A stretch of DNA of 64,000 nt, taken from Kordia jejudonensis. GTDB taxonomy: Bacteria; Bacteroidota; Bacteroidia; Flavobacteriales; Flavobacteriaceae. The stretch covers positions 1 to 64,000 of the forward strand of contig NZ_LBMG01000015.1 of assembly GCF_001005315.1 (NCBI RefSeq), given 5' to 3'. Of the stretch, positions 24,900-32,776 are shown piece after piece. Each line of letters opens with the position of its first letter. The stretch's first letter is position 1. A program made the translations under genes and the position numbers. The notes under the pieces were generated by a model. It worked only from the letters and a program-made list of their open reading frames with translations, did no database searches and was not told the DNA's origin.

Positions 24900-26129
24900 T
24901 TGAATACTAGAAATAAGCTTAAAATCTTAAACGACCCAATTTACGGATTTATTACAATTCCCAATCCGCTCATTTTTGATTTAATTGAACATAAATACTT
25001 TCAGCGCTTACGCCGAATTTCACAAATGGGCATGTCATACCTAGTGTATCCTGGTGCGCATCATACACGTTTTCATCATGCGCTAGGATGTATGCATCTG
25101 ATGCAAAAAGCAATTCAAGTGCTTTGTTTTAAAGGAGTTGACATTTCTGAAGATGAAAAACAAGCCTTGCTCATTGCAATATTGTTACATGATATTGGTC
25201 ACGGACCTTTTTCGCACGCTATGGAACACAGTATTGTAAATAGTGTGCATCATGAAGAAATTTCGTTGCTTTTGATGGAACAATTAAATAAAGAATTTAA
25301 CGGAAGTTTAACGCTTGCTATCGAAATATTCAAAGGAAACTATCCTCGAAAGTTTATGTATCAGTTAATATCGGGTCAAATAGATATGGACAGAGCCGAT
25401 TATTTAAAGCGTGATAGTTTTTACACAGGAGTTGCAGAAGGAAACATCAATTCGGAACGCATTATTACCATGCTAAATGTGGTTGATGATGAATTGGTCA
25501 TTGAAGAAAAAGGCATCTATTCGGTTGAAAAATTCCTCGTTGCCAGACGATTAATGTATTGGCAAGTATACTTACACAAAACAAGTTTAGTTGCTGAACA
25601 ATTGCTGATCAGAGTATTAAAAAGAGCCAAAGAACTTACGCTTCAAGGAGCACAATTACAAGCAAGTGGCGCGTTATCATTTTTTATTCAAAATGAAATA
25701 TCAATAGAGGATTTTAACTTTGAAGTTTTGGACACATTTGCAAAACTAGATGATTATGATGTCGTTTCTGCCATGAAAGAATGGATGTATGAAGATGACT
25801 TTATACTATCAAATCTTTGTAAAATGATCATCAATCGTGATTTATTACGAATCAAAGTCAAAAACAAAAAGATTTCTGAGAAAAAACTTCAAAGCGAAAC
25901 ACAATCACTCATGAAAAAACACAACATTATCCAAGAAGAAGCGGCGTATTTTGTGTTCTCAGGGGAAATTTCGAACCAAGCATACAAAACCACAAGTCAG
26001 AACATAAACATCCTCATGAAAACTGGAAAAGTGCAAGATGTTGTCAAAGCTTCAGACCAATTAAACCTAAAAGCGCTCTCAAAACTTGTGACAAAATATT
26101 ATATATGTTACCCAAAACACAAACTTTAG
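24900..26129 (+). CDS. HD-domain phosphohydrolase
   Basis: This is a 409-residue cytoplasmic protein. The HD-domain metal ligands are visible: His in TRFHHALGCMH (near 59-60), the His97-Asp98 pair in LLHDIGHGPFSH, and the later Asp in SGQIDMDRADYL. It resembles the SAMHD1/dGTPase-like YwfO group, whose members hydrolyse deoxynucleotide or related triphosphates; activity here is inferred. Translation appears to start at TTG 24900, because no in-frame ATG precedes the conserved LKILNDPIYGFI segment. It is followed after 24 bases by lpxD, which has its own promoter box. Confidence 0.88.
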   Translation: MNTRNKLKILNDPIYGFITIPNPLIFDLIEHKYFQRLRRISQMGMSYLVYPGAHHTRFHHALGCMHLMQKAIQVLCFKGVDISEDEKQALLIAILLHDIGHGPFSHAMEHSIVNSVHHEEISLLLMEQLNKEFNGSLTLAIEIFKGNYPRKFMYQLISGQIDMDRADYLKRDSFYTGVAEGNINSERIITMLNVVDDELVIEEKGIYSVEKFLVARRLMYWQVYLHKTSLVAEQLLIRVLKRAKELTLQGAQLQASGALSFFIQNEISIEDFNFEVLDTFAKLDDYDVVSAMKEWMYEDDFILSNLCKMIINRDLLRIKVKNKKISEKKLQSETQSLMKKHNIIQEEAAYFVFSGEISNQAYKTTSQNINILMKTGKVQDVVKASDQLNLKALSKLVTKYYICYPKHKL

Positions 26130-26140
26130 GAGTTTTTTTA

Positions 26141-26148
26141 TATTTTTG
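26141..26148 (+). promoter_or_regulatory. -7 promoter element of the lpxD operon
   Basis: TATTTTTG matches TAnnTTTG and ends 5 bases before the lpxD ATG, so the mRNA would have almost no leader. This spacing is common in Bacteroidota. Confidence 0.5.
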
Positions 26149-26153
26149 CGGCA

Positions 26154-27182
26154 ATGAAGTTTACAGCGACACAAATAGCAGGTATTTTAGAAGGAGATAT
26201 CGTAGGTAATCCAAACACCGAAGTATCAAAACTTTCTAAAATAGAAGAAGGTATGGAAGGTTCTCTAACTTTCTTAGCAAATCCGAAATACACACAGTAC
26301 ATCTATAGTACGCGTGCGTCCATTACCATTGTAAATAAAGATTTCAGTGCGGAAGAAGAAATCACAACCACACTCATAAAGGTTGATGATGCATACAAAT
26401 CGTTCTCAAAGCTACTAGAATACTACAATAAGGTAAAACTAAACAAAGTAGGAATAGAGCAACCAGCATTCATTTCAGAATCGGCTACCTATGGAAAAGA
26501 ACTCTACTTTGGAGCGTTTTCATATATGGGCGATAATGTTATAATTGGCGATTACGTAAAAGTATATCCAAACGCATACATTGGCGATAATGTAACTATT
26601 GGGAACAATGTGGTTATCTTCGCTGGCGCTAAAATTTACTCAGAATCAGTCATTGGCGACAATTGTGTTATTCATAGTGGAGCCATTGTAGGTGCAGACG
26701 GTTTTGGCTTTTCGCCGAATGAACATGGAGAATATCAAAAAGTACCACAAACTGGAAATGTAATTCTGGAAGCTAATGTAGACATTGGCGCAGGAACTAC
26801 GATTGATAGAGCAACGCTTGGTTCAACAATCATTCGAAAAGGCGTGAAGCTCGACAATCAAATCCAAATTGCACACAATGTAGAAATTGGTAAAAATACG
26901 GTCATTGCTGCACAAACAGGAATTGCAGGTTCAACCAAAATAGGAGAAAACTGTATGATCGGTGGACAAGTTGGAATTGTAGGGCACATTACCATCGGTG
27001 ACAACGTAAAAATTCAAGCACAATCAGGAATCGGAAGAAACATAAAAGACAACGAAACTTTACAAGGTTCGCCAGCACTAAACTATGGAGATTACAACAA
27101 ATCGTATGTATACTTCAAAAATCTTCCTAAACTTGCAAAATCAATCAATCAACTAGAAAAAAAAATAAACAACAATGAGTGA
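26154..27182 (+). CDS. lpxD: UDP-3-O-(3-hydroxyacyl)glucosamine N-acyltransferase
   Basis: This is the third lipid A step: transfer of a hydroxyacyl chain from acyl-ACP to the 2-amino group of UDP-3-O-acyl-glucosamine. The 342-residue protein has the uridine-binding N-terminal domain (about 1-100), a left-handed beta-helix of hexapeptide repeats (about 105-300; [19 protein letters not shown]) and the catalytic His in [10 protein letters not shown] near 243. A C-terminal helix ([15 protein letters not shown]) completes the trimer. Its last 8 bases overlap lpxC-fabZ, showing tight operon structure. Confidence 0.95.
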   Translation: MKFTATQIAGILEGDIVGNPNTEVSKLSKIEEGMEGSLTFLANPKYTQYIYSTRASITIVNKDFSAEEEITTTLIKVDDAYKSFSKLLEYYNKVKLNKVGIEQPAFISESATYGKELYFGAFSYMGDNVIIGDYVKVYPNAYIGDNVTIGNNVVIFAGAKIYSESVIGDNCVIHSGAIVGADGFGFSPNEHGEYQKVPQTGNVILEANVDIGAGTTIDRATLGSTIIRKGVKLDNQIQIAHNVEIGKNTVIAAQTGIAGSTKIGENCMIGGQVGIVGHITIGDNVKIQAQSGIGRNIKDNETLQGSPALNYGDYNKSYVYFKNLPKLAKSINQLEKKINNNE

Positions 27183-28596
27183 AATTATTGTTAAACAAAA
27201 AACCATCGCCAAAGAAATATCTCTTAAAGGTGTCGGATTACATACAGGAAAAGAAGTTACACTAACATTCAAACCTGCACCAGAAAACTACGGATACGCT
27301 TTCATGCGAACAGATTTGGAAGGAAATCCTATCATTGAAGCAGATGCTAATTACGTGGTAAACACACAACGTGGAACAGTTTTGGAAAAAAGAGGTGTCA
27401 AAATTCAAACTTGCGAACACGTTTTAGCTGCGTTGGTAGGTTTAGAAATAGACAATGTTCTTATTGAACTAAACGAATCTGAACCTCCAATCATGGACGG
27501 TTCGGCAAAATTTTTCCTAGAAGCCATAGAAGAAGCAGGAATTATTGAGCAAGACAAACCGCGTGAAGAATACATCATCAAAGACGTTATTTCATATATA
27601 GATGAAGAAACAGGAAGCGAAATTACCGTAATTCCTTCTGATGAATACCAGGTAACCACAATGGTAGATTTCGGTACGAAAGTATTAGGAACACAAAACG
27701 CAACTTTAAAACACATTTCTGACTTTAAAAAAGACATTGCAAGTTCTAGAACATTCAGTTTCTTACATGAATTAGAAATGTTATTAGAACATGGTTTAAT
27801 AAAAGGTGGCGACTTAAACAATGCCATTGTATATGTAGATAAAGAATTATCACCAGAAACAATGGACAAACTACGTGTTGCTTTTGGAAAAGACGACATT
27901 GCGGTAAAGCCAAATGGAATCTTAGACAATCTTACCTTACATCATCCAAACGAAGCAGCGCGTCATAAATTACTAGATGTAATCGGTGATTTGGCTTTAG
28001 TGGGTACACGCATTCGCGGAAAAGTAATCGCTAACAAACCAGGACACTTTGTAAACACACAATTTGCTAAAAAACTAGCAAAAATCATCAAAATAGAAAA
28101 GCGTAACAACGTTCCAACATACGATTTGCACAAAACTCCGTTAATGGACATCAATCAAATCATGACGATGTTACCACACAGACCACCGTTTTTATTGGTT
28201 GATAAAATATTAGAAATATCTGACAGTCATGTGGTTGGTGTAAAAAATGTAACGATGAACGAACCATTTTTCGTCGGACATTTCCCAGGCGCACCAGTAA
28301 TGCCAGGTGTTTTACAAGTAGAAGCGATGGCGCAAACAGGAGGAATCTTAGTACTAAGTACGGTTCCAGATCCTGAAAACTACTTAACTTTCTTTATGAA
28401 AATAGACAAAGTAAAATTCAAACAAAAAGTAGTTCCTGGTGACACATTAATATTCAAAGCAGATTTAATTACGCCAATTCGAAGAGGAATTTGTCACATG
28501 CAAGCTTATGCCTATGCAAATGGTAAACTCGTTGCAGAAGCAGAACTCATGGCACAAATCGCACGTAAAAAAGAAGAAGACATTGTAAAAAAATAA
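27175..28596 (+). CDS. lpxC-fabZ: Bifunctional LpxC deacetylase / FabZ dehydratase
   Basis: This is a natural fusion found in Bacteroidota. Residues 1-310 are LpxC, the zinc deacetylase that commits to lipid A: zinc His in [11 protein letters not shown], zinc His/Asp in [12 protein letters not shown], and catalytic His in KPGHFVNTQ. Residues 320-473 are the FabZ hot-dog 3-hydroxyacyl-ACP dehydratase, with [14 protein letters not shown], catalytic His in [20 protein letters not shown] and the helix Glu. The fusion couples lipid A commitment to fatty-acid elongation, which compete for the same hydroxyacyl-ACP. It overlaps lpxD by 8 bases. Confidence 0.96.
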   Translation: MSEIIVKQKTIAKEISLKGVGLHTGKEVTLTFKPAPENYGYAFMRTDLEGNPIIEADANYVVNTQRGTVLEKRGVKIQTCEHVLAALVGLEIDNVLIELNESEPPIMDGSAKFFLEAIEEAGIIEQDKPREEYIIKDVISYIDEETGSEITVIPSDEYQVTTMVDFGTKVLGTQNATLKHISDFKKDIASSRTFSFLHELEMLLEHGLIKGGDLNNAIVYVDKELSPETMDKLRVAFGKDDIAVKPNGILDNLTLHHPNEAARHKLLDVIGDLALVGTRIRGKVIANKPGHFVNTQFAKKLAKIIKIEKRNNVPTYDLHKTPLMDINQIMTMLPHRPPFLLVDKILEISDSHVVGVKNVTMNEPFFVGHFPGAPVMPGVLQVEAMAQTGGILVLSTVPDPENYLTFFMKIDKVKFKQKVVPGDTLIFKADLITPIRRGICHMQAYAYANGKLVAEAELMAQIARKKEEDIVKK

Positions 28597-28748
28597 CGCT
28601 TCCTATAAAAAGTGTATTTTGTTACAGATAAACTATCTTAGAAGAAATTTCAAGGTATTAAAAAAAGTAAAAATATACAGACGTAAGTGTCAGTGTATTT
28701 AAAACTCGAATAGCGAGTCGAATCATAGAAATAACTAAAAATTAGTAG

Positions 28749-29534
28749 ATGAATCAACCTTTAGCATACGTTCATCCAGGTGCAAAAATTGCCAAGAATG
28801 TGGTCGTAGAACCATTTACAACCATTCACAACAATGTGATCATTGGCGAAGGAACTTGGATTGGTTCCAATGTGACCATCATGGAAGGAGCACGAATCGG
28901 AAAAAATTGTAACATATTTCCAGGAGCTGTCATATCTGCACCACCACAAGATTTAAAATACCAAGGAGAAGATACCATCACTGAAATAGGAGATAATACC
29001 ACCATACGTGAATGTGTTACCATTAACAAAGGAACTTCTGATCGTATGAAAACGAAAATAGGTAAAGACTGTCTAATCATGGCATATTGCCACGTAGCAC
29101 ACGATTGTATAGTTGGTGATAATTGTATATTTTCCAACAATAGTACCTTAGCCGGACATATTACGGTAGGCGATCATGTGATCCTTGCGGGAATGACTGC
29201 CGTACATCAATTTTGCTCTATCGGAAACCATGCCTTCGTTACTGGTGGATCGTTAGTGCGTAAAGATGTTCCGCCTTACGTAAAAGCTGCGCGTGAACCA
29301 TTATCTTACGTCGGAATCAACTCTGTTGGATTGCGTAGACGTGGATTTACAACCGAAAAAATACGCGAGATTCAAAACATTTTTAGAATTCTTTATCAAA
29401 GAAACTACAACAACACACAAGCTGCCGAAATCATAGAAGCAGAAATGGAAGCCACTACAGAGCGCGATGAAATTTTACAATTCATCAAAAACTCACACAG
29501 AGGAATCATGAAAGGATATATTACATCAAATTAA
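28749..29534 (+). CDS. lpxA: UDP-N-acetylglucosamine acyltransferase
   Basis: This is the first lipid A step. The 261-residue beta-helix enzyme has hexapeptide repeats from about 5 to 185 and the catalytic His in YCHVAHDCIVGDNC near 121. The acyl-pocket segment AVHQFCSIGNHAFVTGGS follows, then the C-terminal helical domain (RRRGFTTEKIREIQNIFRIL). It follows lpxC-fabZ after a 152-base spacer in which I see no clear terminator, and efp starts 12 bases after its stop. Confidence 0.96.
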   Translation: MNQPLAYVHPGAKIAKNVVVEPFTTIHNNVIIGEGTWIGSNVTIMEGARIGKNCNIFPGAVISAPPQDLKYQGEDTITEIGDNTTIRECVTINKGTSDRMKTKIGKDCLIMAYCHVAHDCIVGDNCIFSNNSTLAGHITVGDHVILAGMTAVHQFCSIGNHAFVTGGSLVRKDVPPYVKAAREPLSYVGINSVGLRRRGFTTEKIREIQNIFRILYQRNYNNTQAAEIIEAEMEATTERDEILQFIKNSHRGIMKGYITSN

Positions 29535-29546
29535 ACAACTTACAAC

Positions 29547-30113
29547 ATGGCAAGTACTTCAGATATTCGTAAAGGATTGTGCATTCGTTACAACCACGAC
29601 ATCTTTAAAATCATAGAATTTTTACACGTAAAACCAGGAAAAGGTCCTGCATTTGTGCGTACAAAACTAAAAAGTGTAACTACAGGAAAAGTGATAGATA
29701 ATACATTTTCTGCTGGACACAAAATTGACGATGTTCGTGTAGAAACACATACGTTTCAGTACTTATACAATGATGGAGATACATTCCACTTCATGAATAC
29801 AGCGGATTACAATCAAATTACACTTCAAAAATCTGCCTTAGACGCACCAGAATTACTAAAAGAAGGCGAAAATGTAAAAATTCTGATCAATTCGGAAGAC
29901 AACATGCCGTTATCAGTAGACATGCCAGCAAGTGTAATTCTAGAAGTAACGCACACGGAACCAGGTGTAAAAGGAAATACAGCAACAAATGCTACAAAAC
30001 CTGCAACAGTAGAAACAGGTGCACGCGTCAATGTTCCTTTATTCATCAATGAAGGCGACAAAATCAAAATAGAAACAGAAAAAGGTTCCTACATGGAACG
30101 TATAAAAGAATAA
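29547..30113 (+). CDS. efp: Elongation factor P
   Basis: This 188-residue factor binds between the P and E sites and relieves ribosome stalling at polyproline. The three-domain beta-barrel pattern is complete: the N-terminal KOW-like domain with the tip loop KPGKGPAFVRTK (the conserved Lys is the modification site in many bacteria), the OB domain (MNTADYNQITLQ) and the C-terminal NVPLFINEGDKIKIETEKGSY. It is co-directional with lpxA (12 bases) and is followed by a strong terminator. Confidence 0.96.
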   Translation: MASTSDIRKGLCIRYNHDIFKIIEFLHVKPGKGPAFVRTKLKSVTTGKVIDNTFSAGHKIDDVRVETHTFQYLYNDGDTFHFMNTADYNQITLQKSALDAPELLKEGENVKILINSEDNMPLSVDMPASVILEVTHTEPGVKGNTATNATKPATVETGARVNVPLFINEGDKIKIETEKGSYMERIKE

Positions 30114-30121
30114 ACACTACG

Positions 30122-30154
30122 AAAAGCTCAATAGTCAATTATTGAGCTTTTTTT
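30122..30154 (+). terminator. Intrinsic terminator after efp
   Basis: AAAAGCTCAATA pairs perfectly with TATTGAGCTTTT around GTCAAT, followed by more T. It begins 9 bases after the efp stop. Confidence 0.92.
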
Positions 30155-30193
30155 AATTTCAACACAGCTGATTCAATACATAAAAAATCACAG

Positions 30194-31138
30194 ATGAAAT
30201 TCCCAAGAATACACACACTCAAAGAAATTGCTTCAATTATCAATACATCGTATGTTGGAGACGCTTCGTTTCCTGTACATGGAATGAACGAAATACATGT
30301 AGTTGAAGCTGGAGATATCGTTTTTGTAGATCATCCAAAATATTACGACAAAGCGCTAGAGTCAAAGGCGACAATCGTATTAATCAACAAAGAAGTAACT
30401 TGCCCAGAAGGAAAAGCATTATTAATTTCCGACGATCCTTTTAGAGATTTCAATACGCTAACCAATCATTTCAGACCATTTGTAAGTGCTTCGGCATCTA
30501 TTGCGCCAACAGCAACCATCGGAGAAAGAACGGTTATTCAACCCAACTGTTTCATAGGAAATAATGTTACTATTGGAAATGATTGTTTGATTCATGCCAA
30601 TGTTGCCATCTATGACAATGCCGTCATTGGAAACAATGTTACCATTCACTCAGGAACGGTTTTAGGAGCAGATGCTTTCTATTACAAAAAACGTCCTGAA
30701 GGTTTTGACAAATTGCGCTCAGGCGGAAGAGTGATTTTGGAAGACAATGTAGATTTGGGTTCGTTATGTACCATTGATAAAGGTGTTACAGGCGATACGA
30801 CCATAAAAGAAGGAACAAAAATAGACAACCAAGTACATGTTGGACATGATACGGTAATTGGAAGAAAATGTTTAATAGCTTCTCAAACAGGAATTGCTGG
30901 TTGCGTTGTCATTGAAGATGAAGTAACCATTTGGGGACAAGTAGGAATCACAAGCGGAATTACCATAGGAGCAAAGGCGGTAATTTCGGCACAATCTGGC
31001 GTAAGCAAAGGATTAGATGCAGGAAAAAGCTACTTTGGAACTCCAGCAGATGACTTTAGAAAAAAATACAAAGAAATTGCGTCAATTCGCCAAATTCCTG
31101 AATTGATCGAACGAATAGAAAAGCTAGAAAAAAAATAG
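30194..31138 (+). CDS. LpxD-like acyltransferase paralogue
   Basis: This is a 314-residue protein with an LpxD-type N-terminal domain (GMNEIHVVEAGDIVFVDHPK) and a full hexapeptide beta-helix (IGNNVTIGNDCLIHANVAIY). The likely catalytic His is in VHVGHDTVIGRK. The C-terminal helix (IASIRQIPELIERIEKLEKK) is present. It is shorter than the canonical lpxD at 26154 and diverged from it, and it lies outside the lpx operon after the efp terminator. Second LpxD-like genes at this place are, as I recall, frequent in Flavobacteriia. It may use a different acyl chain or sugar nucleotide; its role is unproven. Confidence 0.87.
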   Translation: MKFPRIHTLKEIASIINTSYVGDASFPVHGMNEIHVVEAGDIVFVDHPKYYDKALESKATIVLINKEVTCPEGKALLISDDPFRDFNTLTNHFRPFVSASASIAPTATIGERTVIQPNCFIGNNVTIGNDCLIHANVAIYDNAVIGNNVTIHSGTVLGADAFYYKKRPEGFDKLRSGGRVILEDNVDLGSLCTIDKGVTGDTTIKEGTKIDNQVHVGHDTVIGRKCLIASQTGIAGCVVIEDEVTIWGQVGITSGITIGAKAVISAQSGVSKGLDAGKSYFGTPADDFRKKYKEIASIRQIPELIERIEKLEKK

Positions 31139-31194
31139 TTAGATCAATTATTGATAAAACTCAAAAAATACTTTATAAATAGTAGATAAAAAAC

Positions 31195-31202
31195 TATTTT
31201 TG
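31195..31202 (+). promoter_or_regulatory. -7 promoter element of sucD
   Basis: TATTTTTG matches TAnnTTTG, 23 bases before the sucD ATG. Confidence 0.5.
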
Positions 31203-31225
31203 TTCAGCCAAAAAACAAATATCAA

Positions 31226-32098
31226 ATGAGCGTTTTAGTAAACAAAGATTCAAAAATAATTGTTCAAGGATTTACAGGAAGTGAAGGAACATTTCATGCA
31301 GGTCAAATGATTGAGTACGGAACTAACGTAGTTGGTGGTGTAACTCCAGGAAAAGGTGGACAAACTCACTTAGACAAACCCGTTTTTAATACAGTTTCTG
31401 AAGCTGTTGAAAAAGTAGGAGCAGACACAACTATCATTTTCGTACCGCCAGCATTTGCTGCAGATGCAATTATGGAAGCTGCGGATGCAGGTATCAAAGT
31501 AATTATCACAATTACGGAAGGCATTCCTGTTGCAGATATGACAAAAGTTGCTGCATACATTGCAAACAAAGACTGTCGCTTAGTAGGTCCTAACTGTCCA
31601 GGCGTAATAACACCAGGAGAAGCAAAAGTAGGAATCATGCCAGGATTTGTTTTCAAACAAGGAAAAGTAGGAATTGTTTCTAAATCAGGAACCTTAACAT
31701 ACGAAGCCGCCGATCAAGTAGTAAAACAAGGATTGGGAATCACCACTGCAATTGGTATTGGAGGAGATCCAATTATTGGAACTACAACAAAAGAAGCTGT
31801 TGAATTACTTATCAACGATCCAGCAACAGAATGTGTAGTAATGATCGGAGAAATTGGAGGACAATTAGAAGCAGACGCGGCTAAATGGTACCAAGAAAGT
31901 GGAAGTAAAAAACCAGTTGTAGGTTTCATCGCAGGAGAAACTGCCCCTAAAGGAAGAACAATGGGACATGCCGGAGCAATTGTTGGTGGCGCTGATGATA
32001 CAGCAGAAGCTAAGAAACGAATCATGCGCGAATGTGGAATTCACGTAGTAGATTCGCCAGCAGAAATTGGAAAAAAAGTAGCAGAAGTGATGGGATAA
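31226..32098 (+). CDS. sucD: Succinyl-CoA ligase, alpha subunit
   Basis: This is the TCA-cycle subunit that binds CoA and carries the phosphohistidine. The 290-residue protein has the CoA-binding Rossmann start KIIVQGFTGSEGTFHAGQM, KSGTLTYEAADQVVKQGLG near 155-173 and the active-site His in MGHAGAIVGGADD near 246. The beta subunit gene sucC is not adjacent, as is common in Flavobacteriia. It is monocistronic, with its own promoter box and a strong terminator. Confidence 0.96.
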   Translation: MSVLVNKDSKIIVQGFTGSEGTFHAGQMIEYGTNVVGGVTPGKGGQTHLDKPVFNTVSEAVEKVGADTTIIFVPPAFAADAIMEAADAGIKVIITITEGIPVADMTKVAAYIANKDCRLVGPNCPGVITPGEAKVGIMPGFVFKQGKVGIVSKSGTLTYEAADQVVKQGLGITTAIGIGGDPIIGTTTKEAVELLINDPATECVVMIGEIGGQLEADAAKWYQESGSKKPVVGFIAGETAPKGRTMGHAGAIVGGADDTAEAKKRIMRECGIHVVDSPAEIGKKVAEVMG

Positions 32099-32118
32099 CA
32101 TCATTTTAAAATATATAT

Positions 32119-32156
32119 AAAACGCATTGTCAACGTATTGATAATGCGTTTTTTTA
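32119..32156 (+). terminator. Intrinsic terminator after sucD
   Basis: CGCATTGTCAA pairs with TTGATAATGCG (one G-U) around a CGTA loop, flanked by A on the left and a run of T on the right. Confidence 0.92.
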
Positions 32157-32251
32157 TGCTTATAATTTATGAATTTGAAGTATAGTTTCTTTTAATAAAA
32201 TAATTTCATGTGTAGCTTAGATTCGAAAAATTAATTTAAAATACATTAACC

Positions 32252-32506
32252 ATGAAAAAAAGAAATCTAAACAATCTAACATTAAACAAGAAGTCAATTT
32301 CTAACCTTGCAGCTCAAAATGGAGTTGTTGGTGGATTCAAAACAGAATCTTGTGTACCATTAGGAATTTGTTGTCCAACACACGATGCTGCTTGCCCAAC
32401 ACACGATTGTACTGGTACAGGAACGGGAACTGGTACAGGAAATGAAACCGTAGATTTTCCTTGTGGAGAACGAACAATCTCTTGTCCAGATTTAGGAATT
32501 TGCTAA
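32252..32506 (+). CDS. RiPP-like precursor peptide with TG repeat
   Basis: This 84-residue peptide has the same leader type as the gene at 1816: MKKRNLNNLTLNKKSISNL, followed by VVGG at about 26-29 as a possible cleavage site. The core has eight Cys (ESC, GICC, AAC, HDC, FPC, ISC, GIC). It contains a duplicated CPTHD motif and a Thr-Gly dipeptide repeat (TGTGTGTGTG). It has its own terminator, whose stem-loop recurs at 51505-51528 next to a broken leader-like frame. No modifying enzymes are nearby. The product class is inferred from leader and composition; it could also be a disulfide-rich or metal-binding peptide. Confidence 0.72.
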   Translation: MKKRNLNNLTLNKKSISNLAAQNGVVGGFKTESCVPLGICCPTHDAACPTHDCTGTGTGTGTGNETVDFPCGERTISCPDLGIC

Positions 32507-32529
32507 ATTTCAAAAACTTACAGATCAAT

Positions 32530-32554
32530 AAGCGAACTTCGGTTCGCTTTTTTT
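32530..32554 (+). terminator. Intrinsic terminator with UUCG loop
   Basis: AAGCGAAC/GTTCGCTT is a perfect 8-bp stem closed by a TTCG tetraloop and followed by T. It lies 24 bases after the RiPP-like stop. Confidence 0.93.
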
Positions 32555-32776
32555 ATACACAAACTTTAGAATAGTATTTTCTTTTCAAAAAATAAGTAAA
32601 AGATGGTTAAAAAAAATAGTTTCAAAAATTAACTCTGAATCTGTAACATATAGCCAAAAAATTAGACGTATTGTCCAATGAATTCATTAAATGTTAAAAA
32701 AAGATATAATATCATTCTATATATATAATAATGATACATTTAACGTTTAAACTACTATAAACTAATCTAAATTATA

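Noticed and set aside
28597-28748. Possible small RNA or gene in the lpxC-lpxA spacer
   Set aside because: Only a 5-bp ACTCG/CGAGT hairpin is visible; no frame, promoter box or terminator.
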